Source: Hydrogenobacter sp. T-2 (GTDB lineage: Bacteria > Aquificota > Aquificia > Aquificales > Aquificaceae). Taken from it: 64,000 nt of DNA. The stretch covers positions 1,308,041 through 1,372,040 of the forward strand of contig NZ_CP117180.1 in assembly GCF_033971325.1 (NCBI RefSeq), given 5' to 3'. Position numbers and translations under genes: made by a program. The first letter of the stretch is position 1. Each line of letters opens with the position of its first letter. The notes under the pieces are model-generated. The model ran no database searches and had not been told where the DNA came from. It saw only the letters and a program-made list of their open reading frames with translations. Positions 17,142 through 24,919 of this stretch are shown one piece after another.

Positions 17142-18554
17142 ATGGATGTGCTTGGCTTTCAGCCCATGTGGTATGTGCCTGCCATAGGCAGTGCCACAGT
17201 CATCGCCGTTATCGCCACCATTCACGTCATGGCATCCCACACATCAGTGGGTGCTTCCATTTTGCTGGCATACCTTGCCACAAAAGCCTACCGGGAAAAC
17301 ATCCCCCAGCTCTACGACTACATCAAAAAGTATCTGTTGACACTGCTCGTGTTCTCTTACGTCTCTGGTTCTATAAGCGGTCCTGGTATATGGTTCTCCG
17401 CCACAGTGGCAAACCCCAGAGGTATATCCGCCCTTATACACAACTTCGTTTGGGTCTGGGCTGCAGAGTGGATATGGTTCGTGGCTGAGGTGACTCTTGT
17501 CTACATACTCTTTTATACCCTTGGCAGGATAGACCAAAAGAGCTGGTTAAAGCTCGCGTGGATTTTTGCCATAGGCTCTTGGGCAACCATGTATATCATC
17601 GTAGGCATACTCTCTTTTATGCTCTCACCGGGTCATGAAAAGTGGTTTACCACAGGAAACATCCTTGACGCCTTTTATAACAAGAACTACTTCCCACACC
17701 TTCTTATGAGAAGTGCCTACATGTTTGCTATAGCGGGCACTATAGGTATAGTTATCGCAAGCCTTATGAGAAAGGATATACCCGAGAAAGTCTACAAGGA
17801 CATAGTTAGAACCATGTCCTACTGGGGCATAGGTGGTCTTGTCTTTGGAACTATGTTCTTTGGATGGTATTTCTCCACACTACCAGAAAGAAGCCTTGTA
17901 ATGCTTGCTGGAATAGTGCCAACATGGTATTATGGTCTAATATTCGGCATACTTCTTATCCTCCTCGCACACTTTGTGCTTACTTCCATAAAACCAACCG
18001 CTGCAAGAGCTTATATCGCATTACCCATATACGCGCTCATATTCTTCATGGGTGTATATCCAGAAGAGAAGATAAGGGAAACCATCCGCAAGCCCTATGT
18101 GGCTGGTGAATTTGTGTGGGTCAACCAAATTATCGCCAGAGATGTGCCAGCCAAGGATATAAAGTCTGAGGTGGACATCATTAACGAAAAGGGCTATCTC
18201 CAAGTCAACGCCTTTGTGCCAGAGGGTCTAAAGACCATAACACCCGAAAACAAGATAATGGCAGGAAAGGCAATAGCCATACTCCAATGCTCTGGATGCC
18301 ACAATGTGACAGGAGCCTCTGGTCTTAGACCCTTTGCTAAGAAATTTGAAGGTATGGACTCAGAGGATATGGTCTATGGTTTCCTCTCCAACTACCTTAC
18401 TCCTCAAGCTCATCCTCCATACATGCCCTACTTTGTGGGTAAGGACGAGGAGCTACGAGCCCTTTCAGCCTACATAGCGGATATGATCTCAAAGGGTGGT
18501 AGAGTCTCTGCCAAGATAGAAGTGCCAAAAGCAACTCTGGAGGCACATAAATAA
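17142..18554 (+). CDS. Cytochrome bd-superfamily oxidase subunit I-like with C-terminal cytochrome c domain
   Basis: A 470-residue membrane protein with about nine helices and a hydrophilic C-terminal domain. The membrane part resembles CydA: an early helix with IHVMASHTSVGASILL, then FSYVSGSISGPGIWFS and AAEWIWFVAEVTLVYI, where the conserved Glu of the bd family falls. From about residue 370 a periplasmic-type domain carries CSGCH (heme c) and a possible Met ligand in PPYMPYF. This architecture recalls bd-superfamily groups reported to carry heme c (OR-C type), so the electron donor may be a c-type cytochrome rather than quinol; that is inference. AGGAGGTG (17129-17136) precedes the ATG by five bases. 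The second subunit follows after a short gap. Confidence 0.8.
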   Translation: MDVLGFQPMWYVPAIGSATVIAVIATIHVMASHTSVGASILLAYLATKAYRENIPQLYDYIKKYLLTLLVFSYVSGSISGPGIWFSATVANPRGISALIHNFVWVWAAEWIWFVAEVTLVYILFYTLGRIDQKSWLKLAWIFAIGSWATMYIIVGILSFMLSPGHEKWFTTGNILDAFYNKNYFPHLLMRSAYMFAIAGTIGIVIASLMRKDIPEKVYKDIVRTMSYWGIGGLVFGTMFFGWYFSTLPERSLVMLAGIVPTWYYGLIFGILLILLAHFVLTSIKPTAARAYIALPIYALIFFMGVYPEEKIRETIRKPYVAGEFVWVNQIIARDVPAKDIKSEVDIINEKGYLQVNAFVPEGLKTITPENKIMAGKAIAILQCSGCHNVTGASGLRPFAKKFEGMDSEDMVYGFLSNYLTPQAHPPYMPYFVGKDEELRALSAYIADMISKGGRVSAKIEVPKATLEAHK

Positions 18555-18566
18555 GGAGGTGTGGAC

Positions 18567-19889
18567 ATGAGCATGGTGGCCTATCAAAACCTAACAAGGT
18601 GGGTATTGCTTGGCGTATTGGCTCTTATGCTACTTGGCGGCAGGCTTGCCTTCGCAGGGCAGTCCCCTGCGGAGGTCGGAGCCATGCTAAAAGCCATGGC
18701 TGACCCTGCGGGTGCTCCCTTCTACCCAGTGGTTATGCAGATACTACAAGTTATCACATGGGCTCTCCACATAGTCTTTGTTTGGACTTCCATTGGTGGA
18801 CTTTTCTATGCCATATACGGCTTTACAAGAAAAGACCCAAACCACCAAAGGCTCGCAAAAGCTATGCTTGAGCTTTCAAAGGTGTCTGTCTCTTTGGCGA
18901 TAGTTCTCGGTGTTGCACCTCTTTTGTTCTATCAAGTCATCTATGATTCTCTTTGGTATGCATCCGCTAACCTATCTGCAAGTTGGTATATGATGTTTAT
19001 AGTCTTTCTGCTTATTGGCTACTATCTTATATGGGGTGCATACTTTACCAAAAACAGACCTCAGCTTGCCACCTTTTTCTCCATAGGTGGTGTTATCTTC
19101 CTCCTCGCTGTGGGTTTTCTAATTCACGTGGTTAACTACCAAGCTCTCTATCCAGAAAAATGGGTAGAGTGGTATACCTCTGGTGGAACCACTATGAACC
19201 ACACTGGTTGGAACATATATGCCTTTAACATCTTCAGATACCTTGCCTTCCTCGTATTTCCATCCATTTCCGTTACTGGCGTCTTTATGATGCTATACGC
19301 TTGGTATTTTGGAAAAAGACCAGAGTTTGAAAGGGACTATGTAAACTTCTCTGCAAAACTTGGTGCAAAGCTCGCTCTCATGGGTGGTGCTGGCTGGATA
19401 GTCTTCCATGTGCTTTACATATTCTCTGTTCCAGCAGATTGGAACGCGAAGGGTAGCATCTTTGCATGGCTTTCTGTCCTTGGACTACTGCTCTGTGCGG
19501 GTGTTATATTCATAGCCCAGAAGAACCCCATTGGCATGGCAATTCCTTCTCTCGTTGCTGGCACGGTGGCAACTCTTCTTATTGCGGTCTTTAGAGAATA
19601 CCTCAGGGTCTCCTCTACCGCACGTTTTGGATACTCCATATACGAATATAAGGTGAACCTTGAATGGCTTAGCCCAATGCTCTTCGTAGGAACAACTCTG
19701 ACAGGTCTTATACTCTACGCCTACACTTGGTGGATGGCTTACAGAGCAGGAAGAACACCAAAGGGCGAAGTCTATCAAGCTAACGAGACAGAAGATGCTC
19801 TTGGAAACGCCTCTGTCTTTATCGTAACCCTGTGGGCTGTAGTCTTTATTGGCACAGGTCTTATAATCATAGCCAGAAACTACCTATAA
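18567..19889 (+). CDS. Second membrane subunit of the bd-type oxidase
   Basis: A polytopic membrane protein with about ten helices, lying directly after the heme-c-fused subunit. Two starts are possible: GTG at 18561, which touches the AAGGAGGT Shine-Dalgarno (18553-18560), and ATG at 18567 with a six-base spacing. The ATG is preferred, giving 440 residues. The first hydrophobic segment ends RLAFAGQSP and could be a cleavable signal. The next helices contain ITWALHIVFVWTSIGGLFYA with a His that may ligate heme, a pattern reminiscent of subunit I, suggesting the two subunits are distant paralogues. No CXXCH is present. A strong terminator follows, closing the two-gene operon. Confidence 0.72.
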   Translation: MSMVAYQNLTRWVLLGVLALMLLGGRLAFAGQSPAEVGAMLKAMADPAGAPFYPVVMQILQVITWALHIVFVWTSIGGLFYAIYGFTRKDPNHQRLAKAMLELSKVSVSLAIVLGVAPLLFYQVIYDSLWYASANLSASWYMMFIVFLLIGYYLIWGAYFTKNRPQLATFFSIGGVIFLLAVGFLIHVVNYQALYPEKWVEWYTSGGTTMNHTGWNIYAFNIFRYLAFLVFPSISVTGVFMMLYAWYFGKRPEFERDYVNFSAKLGAKLALMGGAGWIVFHVLYIFSVPADWNAKGSIFAWLSVLGLLLCAGVIFIAQKNPIGMAIPSLVAGTVATLLIAVFREYLRVSSTARFGYSIYEYKVNLEWLSPMLFVGTTLTGLILYAYTWWMAYRAGRTPKGEVYQANETEDALGNASVFIVTLWAVVFIGTGLIIIARNYL

Positions 19890-19898
19890 AAACCTTTT

Positions 19899-19919
19899 GC
19901 GGGCGCCTGCCCGCCTTTT
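19899..19919 (+). terminator. Rho-independent terminator after the oxidase operon
   Basis: GCGGGC (19899-19904), loop GCCT, GCCCGC (19909-19914), followed by CTTTTA and further T/A-rich sequence. The perfect six-base GC stem begins ten bases after the stop codon of the second subunit. Confidence 0.85.
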
Positions 19920-19923
19920 AATT

Positions 19924-19929
19924 TAAAAT
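19924..19929 (+). promoter_or_regulatory. -10 box before mscS, predicted leaderless
   Basis: TAAAAT ends seven bases before the mscS ATG (19937) and just downstream of the oxidase terminator. No Shine-Dalgarno is visible in between. Confidence 0.4.
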
Positions 19930-19936
19930 TTACTCT

Positions 19937-20968
19937 ATGAGCCTCTTAAAAACCTACGGTGCACTTCTTTTAATACTTATACTCGTTCCTTCGTTGGGTC
20001 TCTTTGTAGAGAGGTTTGTGTTTTATAGGTTAAGAAGATTATCAGAAAAGAGCCCTTGGGGTTGGGATAAGGTTTTAATAGACTCTCTTAGGTATATACC
20101 TACCCTTTGGTCTTTTTTGATCGCCCTATATCTGGTTTCAGAAGAGCTAAAACTACCTAAGAGTATAGTCTTAGTAAAGGATAAAGCCCTCTGGGTTCTT
20201 TTCATTATTTCCTTCGCACTTTTCCTATCAAGACTGGTAGGTGGCTTTCTTAGACTATACATAAACAGATACAGAGAAGACCTTCCTGCCACTTCCCTTG
20301 TGGTGCAAGTTTCTCGTGTTGTTATTCTTGTGGTGGGAGTGCTCATAGCCCTTGATAAGATTGGTATAGCCATAACGCCTATTCTTACCGCACTTGGTGT
20401 GGGTGGCTTGGCGGTAGCTCTGGCTCTTAAAGATACCCTTGAGAACCTTTTTGCCGGCTTTCATGTATTGGCAACAAAGCAGATAAAGGTGGGAGACTAT
20501 GTAAGGCTTGAAAGCGGTGAAGAGGGTTTTGTGCAGGACATAACATGGAGAAACACAATTCTGCGTCAGCCTGCAAACAACCTTATAATAGTGCCCAACT
20601 CTAAACTCTCTACTTCCATAATCATAAACTTCCATATGCCTCAGCCAGAGATGAGTATACTAGTCCCTGTTGGTGTTTCTTACGACAGCGATTTAGAAAA
20701 GGTAGAAAGGATTACCCTTGAGGTGGCAAGAGAGGTGCAAAAAGAAGTGGAGGGCGGAGTGCCAGACTTTGAGCCAATGATACGTCTTACTGCCTTTGGA
20801 GATTTTTCTATAAACTTTAATGTGATACTCAGAGCAAAGGACTTTGGAGGTCAGCACCTTCTGAGGCATGAGTTTATAAAGAGGCTAAAGAAAAGATACG
20901 AGCAAGAGGGTATAAAGATACCTTTCCCAGTGAGGGAGGTTTATTTAAACCCTGCTCCCAAAAATTAG
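19937..20968 (+). CDS. mscS: MscS-family mechanosensitive ion channel
   Basis: A 343-residue small-conductance mechanosensitive channel protecting against osmotic downshock. Four N-terminal hydrophobic segments are followed by the pore-lining helix with ITPILTALGVGGLAVALALK near residues 145-165, then FAGFHVLATKQIKVGDYVRL and the beta domain segment NTILRQPANNLIIVPNSKLS. The C-terminal alpha/beta domain ends with FPVREVYLNPAP. The length indicates the slightly enlarged MscS type. It sits alone after the terminator, and its 3' end overlaps convergent yggS by 24 bases. Confidence 0.92.
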   Translation: MSLLKTYGALLLILILVPSLGLFVERFVFYRLRRLSEKSPWGWDKVLIDSLRYIPTLWSFLIALYLVSEELKLPKSIVLVKDKALWVLFIISFALFLSRLVGGFLRLYINRYREDLPATSLVVQVSRVVILVVGVLIALDKIGIAITPILTALGVGGLAVALALKDTLENLFAGFHVLATKQIKVGDYVRLESGEEGFVQDITWRNTILRQPANNLIIVPNSKLSTSIIINFHMPQPEMSILVPVGVSYDSDLEKVERITLEVAREVQKEVEGGVPDFEPMIRLTAFGDFSINFNVILRAKDFGGQHLLRHEFIKRLKKRYEQEGIKIPFPVREVYLNPAPKN

Positions 20969-21625
20969 CGTCCCCACCCTCACTATGGTAGCACCCTCTT
21001 CTATGGCGGTTTCAAAGTCATGGGACATGCCCATGGAAAGATGAGGAAGCCTTACTCCAAACTCCTCTTCAAGCTCATCTCTTAGTTTTCTAAGCGTGGC
21101 AAAGTATGGTCTTACCTCCTCGAGGTCTTCCCTATAGGGTGGTATGCACATAAGCCCTAACACTTTTATGTTTTTGTCTTTCAGACAGACTTCAAAAAAG
21201 CTCTTTAAGTTCCTTGGCTCAACCCCGCCCTTTGTCTCCTCACCGCCCACGTTTACCTCTATAAGCACCTCTTGAACTTTTCCCATATTCTCCGCCCTTT
21301 TGCTAAGCTCCTCAAGTAGGCTATGCCTGTCAAGGGAGTGTATGAGGCTCACCTTGTCTATTATGTATTTGACCTTGTTGCTTTGAAGCCTCCCTATAAA
21401 GTGCCAGTCTATAGGAAGGTCTTTTAAGGCTTCCCACTTTTTTAGAAACTCTTGAACCCTGTTTTCACCAAAGACCCTAAGCCCGCATTGGAAAAACTTC
21501 CTTAGCCTATCTGCAGAAACTCCCTTAGAAGCTCCCAGTAGAAGCACTTCTTCCCTTTTCCTGCCAGCTCTCTCACATGCTCTTAAAGCCCTCTCTTCTG
21601 CGTAAGTTAGCCTTTCGCAGCTCAT
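20945..21625 (-). CDS. yggS: YggS-family PLP homeostasis protein
   Basis: A 226-residue single-domain PLP-binding TIM barrel (COG0325, PLPBP) that buffers pyridoxal phosphate and affects amino-acid pools. The PLP lysine lies in LLLGASKGVS near residue 33. Further hallmarks are FGENRVQEFLKKW, WHFIGRLQSNKVK, LIEVNVGGEETKGG, LGLMCIPP and LSMGMSHDFETAIEEGATIVRVG. It is the last gene of the run starting at murC and lies 30 bases after the redoxin gene. Confidence 0.94.
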   Translation of the reverse strand: MSCERLTYAEERALRACERAGRKREEVLLLGASKGVSADRLRKFFQCGLRVFGENRVQEFLKKWEALKDLPIDWHFIGRLQSNKVKYIIDKVSLIHSLDRHSLLEELSKRAENMGKVQEVLIEVNVGGEETKGGVEPRNLKSFFEVCLKDKNIKVLGLMCIPPYREDLEEVRPYFATLRKLRDELEEEFGVRLPHLSMGMSHDFETAIEEGATIVRVGTLIFGSRV

Positions 21626-21655
21626 GGCGTTAACCTAACGCCTACTTCTTGAGCC

Positions 21656-22135
21656 TCAGCCGGGCTTCAACTCAGGAACGCGTTGTCCTGCAAAAATATC
21701 CTCTGGAGCTTGACCAGATATGTATGCAAGGCTTTCGTTGAGCCTTTTTAGGTCTGACTTTACAAAAGAGTTGCTAACAAAGTCTACATAGCCCTTTGGG
21801 TTTATAAGATAAATGGTAGGCACCACCTCCACATGGTAGTCCACAGAGGTTTGGTAGTTTGGATAGTCTATAAGCTGTGGGAAGGTAAGCCTGTAGGTTT
21901 TTGCAAAATCATGCACCGCATGGTCTGGGTCTTGGGCTATACCCCAGAAGTTAACTTTATGTCCGTACAGTTTGTATAGCCTTTCCACAAAGGGCAGTGT
22001 CAATTGGCAAGTTGGACAGGTAACCTTGTAGAAAACCAAAAGCTTATAGCCCTCTCCCTCTGACAGGGAGTGAAAATTTCCTTCCACATCGTAAAGCTCA
22101 AAGTCCTTAGCCTTCTCTCCAACCTTTAAAGGCAT
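21656..22135 (-). CDS. Thioredoxin-fold redoxin (AhpC/TSA or TlpA type) with CPTC motif
   Basis: A 159-residue protein with no signal peptide, so likely cytoplasmic. VGEKAKDFELYDVEGN opens a redoxin domain, the CPTC motif near residue 40 supplies a redox-active Cys pair, and VVPTIYLINPKGYVDFV contains the cis-Pro loop. It could be a thiol-disulphide oxidoreductase or an atypical peroxiredoxin; the CxxC form favours the first. Its AGGAGGTGA Shine-Dalgarno overlaps the end of the preceding 39-codon lipoprotein gene, so the two are probably translationally coupled. Confidence 0.85.
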   Translation of the reverse strand: MPLKVGEKAKDFELYDVEGNFHSLSEGEGYKLLVFYKVTCPTCQLTLPFVERLYKLYGHKVNFWGIAQDPDHAVHDFAKTYRLTFPQLIDYPNYQTSVDYHVEVVPTIYLINPKGYVDFVSNSFVKSDLKRLNESLAYISGQAPEDIFAGQRVPELKPG

Positions 22136-22138
22136 ATT

Positions 22139-22258
22139 TCACCTCCTGTGTTGCATTTGTATTTGAACTCCTCCGCCTATTTCCACGCTACCTCCACTTT
22201 GGCTCACCACTGCAGAACATCCACACAAAAACAGCAAAAACAGGCTAATCCAGAACAT
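22139..22258 (-). CDS. Small lipoprotein, 39 residues
   Basis: A short ORF (ATG at 22258, TGA at 22139-22141) read between maf and the redoxin gene. The translation starts MFWISLFLLFLCGCSAVV: a hydrophobic core followed by lipobox LCGC, so it should be exported and lipidated. The mature peptide is about 26 residues, rich in Gly, Ser and Gln, ending QHRR. It overlaps the maf 3' end by 14 bases, and its last codons contain the redoxin Shine-Dalgarno. A complete lipobox makes chance unlikely. Function unknown. Confidence 0.6.
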   Translation of the reverse strand: MFWISLFLLFLCGCSAVVSQSGGSVEIGGGVQIQMQHRR

Positions 22259-22799
22259 TTTTAAGCACCTCATAGGTTTTGCTTGCAGGAAGACCCATTA
22301 CAGTGTAAAAGTCTCCCTTAATCCTCTCTACAAACCTCGCACCTATACCTTGAATTGCATAGGCACCCGCCTTATCCATAGGCTCTCCCGTTTCTACGTA
22401 CTCTTCAATATCCTTCAAACTCATAGCTCTAAACTTTACCCATGCGGTATCATGGAAGGTATACCTGCCCTTTGGAGATATAACAGAAACGCCCGTTATA
22501 ACCCTGTGCCACTTTCCAGAGAGCTTGCGAAGCATTTGTATAGCTTCCTCTTTGTCCTTTGGCTTTCCAAGTATTTCCCTCCCAAGGACCACTACGGTGT
22601 CCGCTCCTAAAACGGTGGCAAACTTGTAGTCCTTCCAAACGGTAAAAGCCTTCTTGAAGGCAAGCCTTCTTGCGGTGAGTATGGGTTTGCTATGGTGCTT
22701 CTCTTCTATGTAGGAGGGCACAACCAAAAACTTAAAGCCGAGCATACTAAGTATCTGAACCCTTCTTTTTGATTCAGAGGCAAGTATTAGAAGTCTCAC
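22245..22799 (-). CDS. maf: Maf-family nucleotide pyrophosphatase
   Basis: A 184-residue Maf/HAM1-fold nucleoside triphosphate pyrophosphatase, thought to remove non-canonical or modified (d)NTPs. The signature loop is LASESKRRVQILSMLG at the N-terminus. VLGADTVVVLGREILGKPKD carries the catalytic Asp near residue 70, then SGKWHRVITGVSV and MDKAGAYAIQGIGARFVERI. The spacing resembles the dTTP/UTP pyrophosphatase (YhdE) subgroup. It starts two bases after the DUF2227 stop. Confidence 0.93.
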   Translation of the reverse strand: MRLLILASESKRRVQILSMLGFKFLVVPSYIEEKHHSKPILTARRLAFKKAFTVWKDYKFATVLGADTVVVLGREILGKPKDKEEAIQMLRKLSGKWHRVITGVSVISPKGRYTFHDTAWVKFRAMSLKDIEEYVETGEPMDKAGAYAIQGIGARFVERIKGDFYTVMGLPASKTYEVLKNVLD

Positions 22800-22801
22800 A
22801 T

Positions 22802-23293
22802 CTATATTTTAAACCTTTTAAGCCAGCTGGTCAAAAGGTCAAGGAAGACATGAAAAACCTCAGAAAGAACCACGCCAAGTGCAAAGTAGAAGACCTCCTC
22901 CTTCTCCGCAAGCCTTGAGAGAAGCTCAAGAGGGTCAAAACTAAGAAGCATATCCCCCAGCTCAGGCACAAACTTAGAAGAAATTCCAAGCAAGACAAAG
23001 TAGAAAAACATAATCATCAACAAAAGGTATGTGAGCCTGAGAAAAGTCCCAAGAATTGGAATATGAGATGCACCCCTGTGCTTTGAAAGAGCTTGGTAGG
23101 GTTTCCATATAAATCTCATTGCCTTCCATCTCTTGGAGGGTTTTGAGCGAGGAAGGTCAAGGTCTGGAGAGAGAAGAAAAGTTCCCAAAAGGTAGCCTCC
23201 TACGAAGGGAAGATAGAAATCCTTTGGAACGAAATAAAGACAAGCAGGAAGTGCAAGCAAGTTTACAAAGTCATGGGCTCTTCCCAGTGCCAC
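22802..23293 (-). CDS. DUF2227-type putative metal-binding membrane protein
   Basis: A 163-residue protein with roughly three hydrophobic segments. The start is GTG at 23293, directly abutting the recJ TAG stop. HDF near the N-terminus, LLSPDLDLPRSKPSKRW near 40-56, and SKHRGASHIPILGTFLR near 70 give a set of His and Asp residues typical of the DUF2227 group (membrane proteins with a predicted metal site, related to YdjM-like hydrolases). Activity is not established. It lies between recJ and maf in a tight operon. Confidence 0.72.
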   Translation of the reverse strand: MALGRAHDFVNLLALPACLYFVPKDFYLPFVGGYLLGTFLLSPDLDLPRSKPSKRWKAMRFIWKPYQALSKHRGASHIPILGTFLRLTYLLLMIMFFYFVLLGISSKFVPELGDMLLSFDPLELLSRLAEKEEVFYFALGVVLSEVFHVFLDLLTSWLKRFKI

Positions 23294-24919
23294 CTAAGCC
23301 TCCATATCTACGAGCATAAGAGTATTTGGTCTTTTCCTATCTAATTGATAGACTATCCTTTTACGTTTTGAGGTAAGGGTATACACCTTCTTGTTTATAG
23401 TGTCATCCCAGGAAAGCAAGTTAAAGCGGTTTGCTCTAAGGAGCAGTCTTTCTCCATTACCGCCTACAGGCTTTAGACTCAGAGGTTCTGACAAGAATAG
23501 GGGTTCTGGGAAACCTTCACCGTAAGGCTCAAGGTCTCTTATGACCTCATAGAGCTCTCTATTTACACAGTCCAGAGGAAGCTCCATATCTATGTATAGC
23601 TTACCCTCCTCTGAGGTAATCTCTGAGAAAAGAAGTCTTGCAAGGTTTTCAAAGTGAGGTATATCTTCTGTCCTTATAGTAAAACCTGCTGCGGTAGAAT
23701 GTCCGCCCCACTTTATAAAGAGATGGGACAGTTTCTTTAGGACAGAATGCACGTCCATACCCTCTGTTCCTCTAACAGATGCACTTGAATATTCTTTGCC
23801 TATGGATATTACCACTGTGGGTTTTGTAAACATGTTTGCAAGCCTTCCTGCCACTATACCTGCAACGCCACCAGCCCACTCCTCAAGTTTCACTATAATG
23901 ACGCTCTCTTCTTTTTGAAGAATAGCCTGCTCCATAGCCTTCTCCAAGGCTAATTGGCTTAGCTGTCTTCTCTGTTGGTTTAGCTTGTCTATCCTTTCTA
24001 CGAGCATTTTCGCCTTCTCTTCGTCCTTTTCAAGAAGTAGTTTGAGAGCAACATAGGGTTTGGCAACCCTGCCAGGAGCGTTTAGGCGAGGTGCCAAAGA
24101 AAAGGCTATATCCCTTGAGCTTATTTCATCCCTTATGCCCGACCTTTCCATCAAAAGTCTTATACCCGGTGCCTGAAACTCACCCCTTAGGACATGGTTC
24201 AAAAGCCTTATGCCGTTGGAGACAATTATCCTATTTACCAAGTTCATAGGCATAACATCCGCAACAGTCCCCATAGAGGCAAGATGAAGATAATGACGCA
24301 CATCCAAGTCAAGGTCTAAACTTTTCTTAAGAAGTGCGGACATATAAAAGGCAAGCCCGGAGGAGGATATTTCCTTTAGTTCTCTTCCTTCTCCTAGCTT
24401 GGGGTTTACTACAAGAGCCCTTGGCATAATCTCGCTTATGTTATGATGGTCAAGCACAATGGTGGGTATGGTTGCATGGCTTAGCTCCTCTACCGCAGTG
24501 CTTCCGTTATCCACCGTTATGAGAAGGTCCGCATACCTGCTTAGCTTTATGACAAGTTCCCTTGTAAGCCCATAGCCCCTCTTTCTTGAGGGAAGTAAAG
24601 GGACAACCTTTGCACCTGCCTTTTTCAAAAGGTCATAAAGTATGGCAGTGCCCGTTATACCATCCACATCGTAATCCCCAAAGATTACTATCCTACGACC
24701 CTTTTTTACATAAGACCCAATGAGTTCAACCGCCTCCTGTATATTTGGAATACCAAAGGGTGGAATCAACCTTTTTAGCTTGCTTTCAAGAGCTTCCTCC
24801 CCGAGGCTTCTATTGGCAAGAATCTGAGCCTTCAATATTCCAAGCCTTTGAGATAGAGTGTTTTCTGGCTTTATAATATCACTCAAAAGCACCCATTCCT
24901 TTCCAGAAAGACCCTTCAT
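23294..24919 (-). CDS. recJ: Single-stranded-DNA exonuclease RecJ
   Basis: 5'-3' ssDNA exonuclease of the DHH family, used in recombination and mismatch repair. DHH motifs in order: FGDYDVDGITGTAILYD near residue 80, LLITVDNGSTA, VLDHHNISE near 157 (the DHH), and GTVADVMPM. The DHHA1 domain carries WGGHSTAAGFTI near 400. A C-terminal OB-like region follows. 541 residues fits RecJ. The ATG overlaps the murC stop by four bases. Confidence 0.94.
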   Translation of the reverse strand: MKGLSGKEWVLLSDIIKPENTLSQRLGILKAQILANRSLGEEALESKLKRLIPPFGIPNIQEAVELIGSYVKKGRRIVIFGDYDVDGITGTAILYDLLKKAGAKVVPLLPSRKRGYGLTRELVIKLSRYADLLITVDNGSTAVEELSHATIPTIVLDHHNISEIMPRALVVNPKLGEGRELKEISSSGLAFYMSALLKKSLDLDLDVRHYLHLASMGTVADVMPMNLVNRIIVSNGIRLLNHVLRGEFQAPGIRLLMERSGIRDEISSRDIAFSLAPRLNAPGRVAKPYVALKLLLEKDEEKAKMLVERIDKLNQQRRQLSQLALEKAMEQAILQKEESVIIVKLEEWAGGVAGIVAGRLANMFTKPTVVISIGKEYSSASVRGTEGMDVHSVLKKLSHLFIKWGGHSTAAGFTIRTEDIPHFENLARLLFSEITSEEGKLYIDMELPLDCVNRELYEVIRDLEPYGEGFPEPLFLSEPLSLKPVGGNGERLLLRANRFNLLSWDDTINKKVYTLTSKRKRIVYQLDRKRPNTLMLVDMEA

